From the NCBI GenBank assembly GCA_012511915.1, contig JAAZFB010000497.1:1-9038 (forward strand): a DNA stretch of 9,038 nucleotides, given 5' to 3'. Position numbers and translations under genes: made by a program. Under the pieces are notes generated by a model. The model saw only the letters and a program-made list of their open reading frames with translations. It was not told the DNA's origin and did no database searches. The stretch comes from Clostridiaceae bacterium. Lineage in GTDB: Bacteria > Bacillota > Clostridia > Monoglobales > Firm-18. Below, piece by piece: positions 5,131 to 9,038 of the stretch; position 1 is the stretch's first letter; each line of letters starts with the position of its first letter.

Positions 5131-8100
5131 CTACTGTAACAAAATTTCACTTAAAACATACGCATTGTTATAAATTATGGACGGCTTAAAAGTTATTATG
5201 TCCCAGACAAATATTTTTACGCGAGTATCTTCCGGATATATGCCGCTTATGAATAATTCGTTTTGACCGTCTGCATAATCATACATTTTTGTTGCAAGCA
5301 GTTGTTTGCTTTCGTTGTACAGCCCTATTAAAGTTTTCAATTCGGTATTAGGTGCTGTAAAATCAATTTTTGTGGTCGGTACAATGTATAAACCGTTTCC
5401 GTCATAAGTGGCATATATATCGCTTAATGTTACAATATGATTTGTTGAATTCAAATTTCCTGTTTTAAATCTAATTTCCTTTATAGCGTTCCAGTCGCTT
5501 ATATTACTTCCTTTTGCGACATAACGCACATATTTTGCATTAACCGGAGCTTCAAAATCAAATATTTCCCAACCCACTTCTTCAATTTTACCGTCACTGT
5601 TGCCGCTGTAAACGGTTCTAAAGTCTGTTCCGTCATCAGATACCTGTATTTCAAACAATGCGTTTCGCGCGCTGTTTGGATTGAACAAAATTTCCACAGC
5701 CGTCAGTAAATATTGCTTGTCAAACTCATATTCAATATATCTTCCCTTACCGAGAGCTGCCCAAATTGTTTCGCTGTCACCGTCAATTGAGTTTGCAGCA
5801 ATATTATCTTCGTCAACTTCTCCCGGATCCGGCATAACTGATGCAAACTTTGCATAGCCGATTTCAGGAAGAGTATAATCCTCCGGTGGTGTAGTAACAA
5901 ATGTAGTATTGCTAAAGCCATCCCATGTTACACTGCATCCAAAAAGCCCGACAAATTCACGAAGCGGAACCATAAGCTCGCCGTCTTTTTCAAAAACAGC
6001 TGTTGTTAATGTTACATCTCCTGTATTTGTGGAAATTAAATTAGAATCTTTCATAAGCTCAATGCTTACTTTTCTGTTACTTATTTTAGTTTTGCCGTCA
6101 GTAACTTCAGAATTAAGCTTTAAATACTTTACTAATGGGCCAAGCGGAACCATAATTTTGTCAGCTACTATTTCGGGCTCAACCTTATTATAAATATAAT
6201 ATCCGTTTATCTTGTACTTTAAGAATACTTGATCGCCAAGCGATGGAAAAGCAGGTGTTTCTTCTAAAGGCTCATAAGGCTCAATATATTTTGCGGTTAT
6301 ATCACCTGTTGCCGTAAATGAAAGAACGCCGCCTTCCTCTGTTGCATTAATACTTTGCACTTCACCATTGGCGCTTATCTCCCACTTGCCTGCCTTTACA
6401 TCGCATATTGTATATTTAAGCTCTCCTATAAGCGGTGCCGAAACTGCAATTTCTGAACTGATTTCTTCACCGCTTTTAGAAAAAGTAACTACTCTATCAC
6501 TTATTTGAACGCCATAAACTAAATTACTGTCTATCAGCTTTACTCTCTTGTAAAATTCTTTATCGTTATCGCTTACCTGCATTACATTGAGAAAATAATC
6601 CGTAGCCGATGCATTTGCAGGCGAAAGCTCCATTCGCCATGTACTTCCCTCGTCAGTATGCGTATCTGCAGGATATCCGGTGTAATCAACCCCACCTATA
6701 TTTGACCAACCATCCTCGCCGCCGATTTTGGTTATTACGGAGTTATCCGACTTTGGAAGCAGTGTATCGACCGTCATTTTACCGTTATAGGCATTTGCAG
6801 AGATTTTGCTTGCATAGGTTCTTTTAAATATCGTTTGATTTCCGTTTATAATAGGTTCCTCTAATCCATGTAAAAGCCATGTCTTTTTAAATGACGGATT
6901 TGACGAAACTACCTTGTCAAATACAATCAGTGCACCCGGAACCTCTTCATCAAACAAATTCAAAAACATAAATGAACGTTTAAAATCCTGCACCTTTGCG
7001 GTGTAAGCGTTTGTAAGATCTCCCTTTAAATATGTATAGGAAGGAGTAATCGGTGATGATGGGTCAATCTCCTGCTTTTCAACAGTCGCTACTCGCGCAT
7101 TGTTTGTTAAAACACTGTTTAGTGTTGAAAGTTCAGAGCCGTTATTTACAGCCCTTTGACCTCCATCGTTAATATTAGATCGAGAATTTGTACTACCCTG
7201 CGGCTCAGACGGATCATATACAAGCATTGTATTATGAGCAATAGCCTTTGTCATATACATATTGAAATGAGGTGAGCCATACGTTGTTCCGCCTTCTGAT
7301 TTGTCGTTTTTAAGTCCCTGATAAACACCGGAATCACTTGCCAAAATTCCCTTATAGTAAAGCTGGAAATGCCCTGCATCTAAGTGCTGATGATTATTAG
7401 CATTAACGCCGCCTATCTTCATTTCGGCAACCACGCTGTCAGAATCAACCCCGTCTCCCCAACCTGTACGCGCAATACTCATTCCGGTAGGGTCGGCAAA
7501 ATATCGGCTGAGTGGCAGATTATCAGGTGATTTTATAGGTACATCAGGATCATTTATAACAAGAGTCAACACTGCGGAAGCCTCGTAAAAACCCTTAAAA
7601 TCCTTTTGTTGCTTGGCAAATTCGCCTTTAAGATACGGATCTGCACCTATGGCGCTGTCAAGCAAATAGCTTGTAGAACGATCGGTCCAATAGGTCCACA
7701 TTTTGTTTGTATCTGAAGTTGAATCGCCGTCACGCAAATACTGCCCGTCCGGACGGCGCATATAAATCATACCATATGATACCTTGTATAAGTCATCAGT
7801 AATATAAGGGTCCGGAGCACCCATTCCCTTTATAAGAATATGCGACCAGCTGTCCCATATATGACGGTACAAGCCATAGCTGTCCCCTTGTAGATTGTAA
7901 TGTCCTTTGTTAAAATAATTTCTTGCAGGCACATACTCCTGATAAAACCTACCGCCGACTACCTGCCATATATCAGGTCTTTCATCATAAACTGCTATTG
8001 CAAATGCAAGCATATCCCTTAATAACTGCGCTTCGCTGCCATGCCCTACAACTGCGCCCTGCTTTGTAGGAGGCCATCCGATTTCCATACCGTTTGCAAG

Positions 8101-9038
8101 GTCCTCACAGGCATCAATTATTCTATCTTTCTGTATGTCGTCAAGCAAATCGTAGCACCAGTCATAAACCTCGGAAGCGACATGGATAATCTTGCCTCCG
8201 TTTCTTGTAGCATTGCCGGAGCTTTCAACCGAGCAGGTGTCAAGATAGTTTAGTATTGCCTCAACTGCTATATTACCGCTTTCAAGATTTTCGTTTATTG
8301 CATAGTCAAACGCAAACGCTTCTATTTTTATGAGCATTTGAAGGTCATAGGTATTATTAACAATACCATCTACCGGTTCTGACTTTTTTACATTAAGTTG
8401 TGCAACAGCATTTAAATTCTGCGACTTTTTAAAATTTTCCTTAATTCGTGCCACATCGCTTTGGCGAAATAAAACGCGTGGGTGCTCGTTAGGAGGAAAT
8501 ACGGGAGGAGCTTCATAATTTGCGCTTATTGAAGGCTTAACATTATCGTCTATATTTCCCGTCATACCGACAGGCGTAGCCTTTCGGTTGGTAATAATAA
8601 TATTATCAAGACAGGCATTTGCCTCACGGGAATAAAGTCGCAGAACATTCTCTGTTCCTGCCACCAAATCTGCCGAAAACATTTTTTTCCACACAAAATC
8701 GTTTGATATATAAAGTTCAACAATTTCGTAATTTCTGTTGTTCACTGTGGCAAAAAGGCTGTCCTGACTCGATCTTGTTGCGTATGCCCTAATCCATACA
8801 AAATAAGTGCCGGATTTTTGGCATATAAACTTATATTCAGCGTGTCCCTGTGTTCCGGCACCAGGTTGAGTTTTGTTCTCTGTACGGCTTACTATTCCTC
8901 TTGTGCCGGATGCTTTGTTATTAGTTACGATCTCATACGGTGCAGTTACAGTCCCATCCTCAGCCTCAATTATCCACGTATTACCTACAATAGGTACGCT
9001 ATTATGCTCACTCATCGTTGTGTATAAATTTATAGTTG
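5131..9038 (-). CDS. Large heparinase II/III-type polysaccharide lyase with CBM, stalk and F5/8C modules (5'-partial)
   Basis: At least 1294 residues counted from the first visible ATG (9015). The frame stays open to the window edge and that ATG has no Shine-Dalgarno or signal peptide, so the true start, probably with a secretion signal, lies outside. Modules in order: a CBM6/35-like beta-sandwich (about 12-145, opening WIIEAEDG); an alpha-barrel lyase domain (about 175-500) opening with HPRVLFRQSDVARI; a heparinase II/III-like beta-sandwich (about 505-910) with the conserved NNHQHLDAGHFQLYYKG (541-557); a copper-amine-oxidase N-terminal-like stalk domain (about 930-1045; two MVPL motifs, 955-958 and 1015-1018); an F5/8 type C, CBM32-like module (about 1052-1185); and a C-terminal beta domain (about 1190-1294). 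Tentative catalytic residues by position are H325 (GHGSEA), Y380 (QGDSYG) and H544. It probably cleaves a uronic-acid-containing polysaccharide by beta-elimination outside the cell; the substrate cannot be named. No sortase or SLH anchor is visible at the C-terminus. Confidence 0.88.
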   Translation of the reverse strand, partial: TINLYTTMSEHNSVPIVGNTWIIEAEDGTVTAPYEIVTNNKASGTRGIVSRTENKTQPGAGTQGHAEYKFICQKSGTYFVWIRAYATRSSQDSLFATVNNRNYEIVELYISNDFVWKKMFSADLVAGTENVLRLYSREANACLDNIIITNRKATPVGMTGNIDDNVKPSISANYEAPPVFPPNEHPRVLFRQSDVARIKENFKKSQNLNAVAQLNVKKSEPVDGIVNNTYDLQMLIKIEAFAFDYAINENLESGNIAVEAILNYLDTCSVESSGNATRNGGKIIHVASEVYDWCYDLLDDIQKDRIIDACEDLANGMEIGWPPTKQGAVVGHGSEAQLLRDMLAFAIAVYDERPDIWQVVGGRFYQEYVPARNYFNKGHYNLQGDSYGLYRHIWDSWSHILIKGMGAPDPYITDDLYKVSYGMIYMRRPDGQYLRDGDSTSDTNKMWTYWTDRSTSYLLDSAIGADPYLKGEFAKQQKDFKGFYEASAVLTLVINDPDVPIKSPDNLPLSRYFADPTGMSIARTGWGDGVDSDSVVAEMKIGGVNANNHQHLDAGHFQLYYKGILASDSGVYQGLKNDKSEGGTTYGSPHFNMYMTKAIAHNTMLVYDPSEPQGSTNSRSNINDGGQRAVNNGSELSTLNSVLTNNARVATVEKQEIDPSSPITPSYTYLKGDLTNAYTAKVQDFKRSFMFLNLFDEEVPGALIVFDKVVSSNPSFKKTWLLHGLEEPIINGNQTIFKRTYASKISANAYNGKMTVDTLLPKSDNSVITKIGGEDGWSNIGGVDYTGYPADTHTDEGSTWRMELSPANASATDYFLNVMQVSDNDKEFYKRVKLIDSNLVYGVQISDRVVTFSKSGEEISSEIAVSAPLIGELKYTICDVKAGKWEISANGEVQSINATEEGGVLSFTATGDITAKYIEPYEPLEETPAFPSLGDQVFLKYKINGYYIYNKVEPEIVADKIMVPLGPLVKYLKLNSEVTDGKTKISNRKVSIELMKDSNLISTNTGDVTLTTAVFEKDGELMVPLREFVGLFGCSVTWDGFSNTTFVTTPPEDYTLPEIGYAKFASVMPDPGEVDEDNIAANSIDGDSETIWAALGKGRYIEYEFDKQYLLTAVEILFNPNSARNALFEIQVSDDGTDFRTVYSGNSDGKIEEVGWEIFDFEAPVNAKYVRYVAKGSNISDWNAIKEIRFKTGNLNSTNHIVTLSDIYATYDGNGLYIVPTTKIDFTAPNTELKTLIGLYNESKQLLATKMYDYADGQNELFISGIYPEDTRVKIFVWDIITFKPSIIYNNAYVLSEILLQ

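Noticed and set aside
5112..5142. A possible rubredoxin promoter on the - strand: TTGTTA (5142-5137) and TATATC (5117-5112).
   Set aside because: The spacer is 19 nt, both boxes deviate from consensus, and the region is AT-rich. It cannot be told from chance.
4960..5150. An 87-codon frame on the - strand taken as an intact small protein overlapping rubredoxin.
   Set aside because: Its middle is a recognisable flavo-diiron fragment, its start is inside the end of the lyase gene, and its tail is rubredoxin DNA in the wrong frame. It is better explained as a pseudogene remnant.
1..9038. CRISPR arrays, tRNA or rRNA genes, transposases and integrases.
   Set aside because: No regularly spaced direct repeats, tRNA-like cloverleaf, rRNA sequence or recombinase motif was seen on either strand.

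Overview
The window looks like chromosomal DNA from an anaerobic member of the Clostridia (Bacillota). The evidence is moderate to low GC, strong AGGAGG-type ribosome binding sites, a complete [FeFe]-hydrogenase maturation gene set, a PerR-like Fur regulator, a classical rubredoxin, and a very large multidomain polysaccharide lyase carrying a copper-amine-oxidase-type stalk domain typical of secreted clostridial proteins. A fibre-degrading gut or rumen clostridium would fit, but the genus cannot be fixed from the sequence.

Layout. A short Fur/PerR-family gene lies on the + strand (51-440). Everything else is on the - strand. A strong 15-bp hairpin (474-509) separates the convergent fur-like gene and hydF and can terminate both. 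Read in the - direction, 4489 down to 511 is one compact operon: a TM1266-family hydrogenase-associated regulator, hydE (overlapping it by 4 nt), hydG, and hydF, whose Shine-Dalgarno overlaps the hydG stop. HydG makes the CO and CN- ligands from tyrosine, HydE supplies a second radical-SAM step towards the dithiomethylamine bridge, and HydF is the GTPase scaffold that carries the 2Fe precursor. The hydrogenase itself (hydA) is not in the window.

Upstream of this operon is a roughly 300-bp non-coding stretch (4490-4797) packed with hairpins. Three of them are followed by U-runs on the - strand. One is the rubredoxin terminator; the last sits immediately before the ribosome binding site of the hyd operon. 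The block could be an attenuator-type leader, or a dispersed repeat inserted there.

Next come a rubredoxin gene (4798-4959) and, directly upstream of it, a short remnant (4965-5072) of a flavo-diiron protein. The remnant keeps the C-terminal end of the metallo-beta-lactamase domain and is fused almost directly to the rubredoxin start. Rubredoxins donate electrons to flavo-diiron proteins, so this looks like the scar of a lost oxygen-reducing pair.

The right 43% of the window is one large gene (5131 to the right edge), whose start probably lies outside. It encodes a CBM-like N-terminal module, a heparinase II/III-type lyase core, a stalk domain, an F5/8 type C (CBM32-like) module and a C-terminal beta domain. 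It looks functionally unrelated to the hydrogenase and oxygen-related genes, and likely belongs to a polysaccharide-use region extending to the right.
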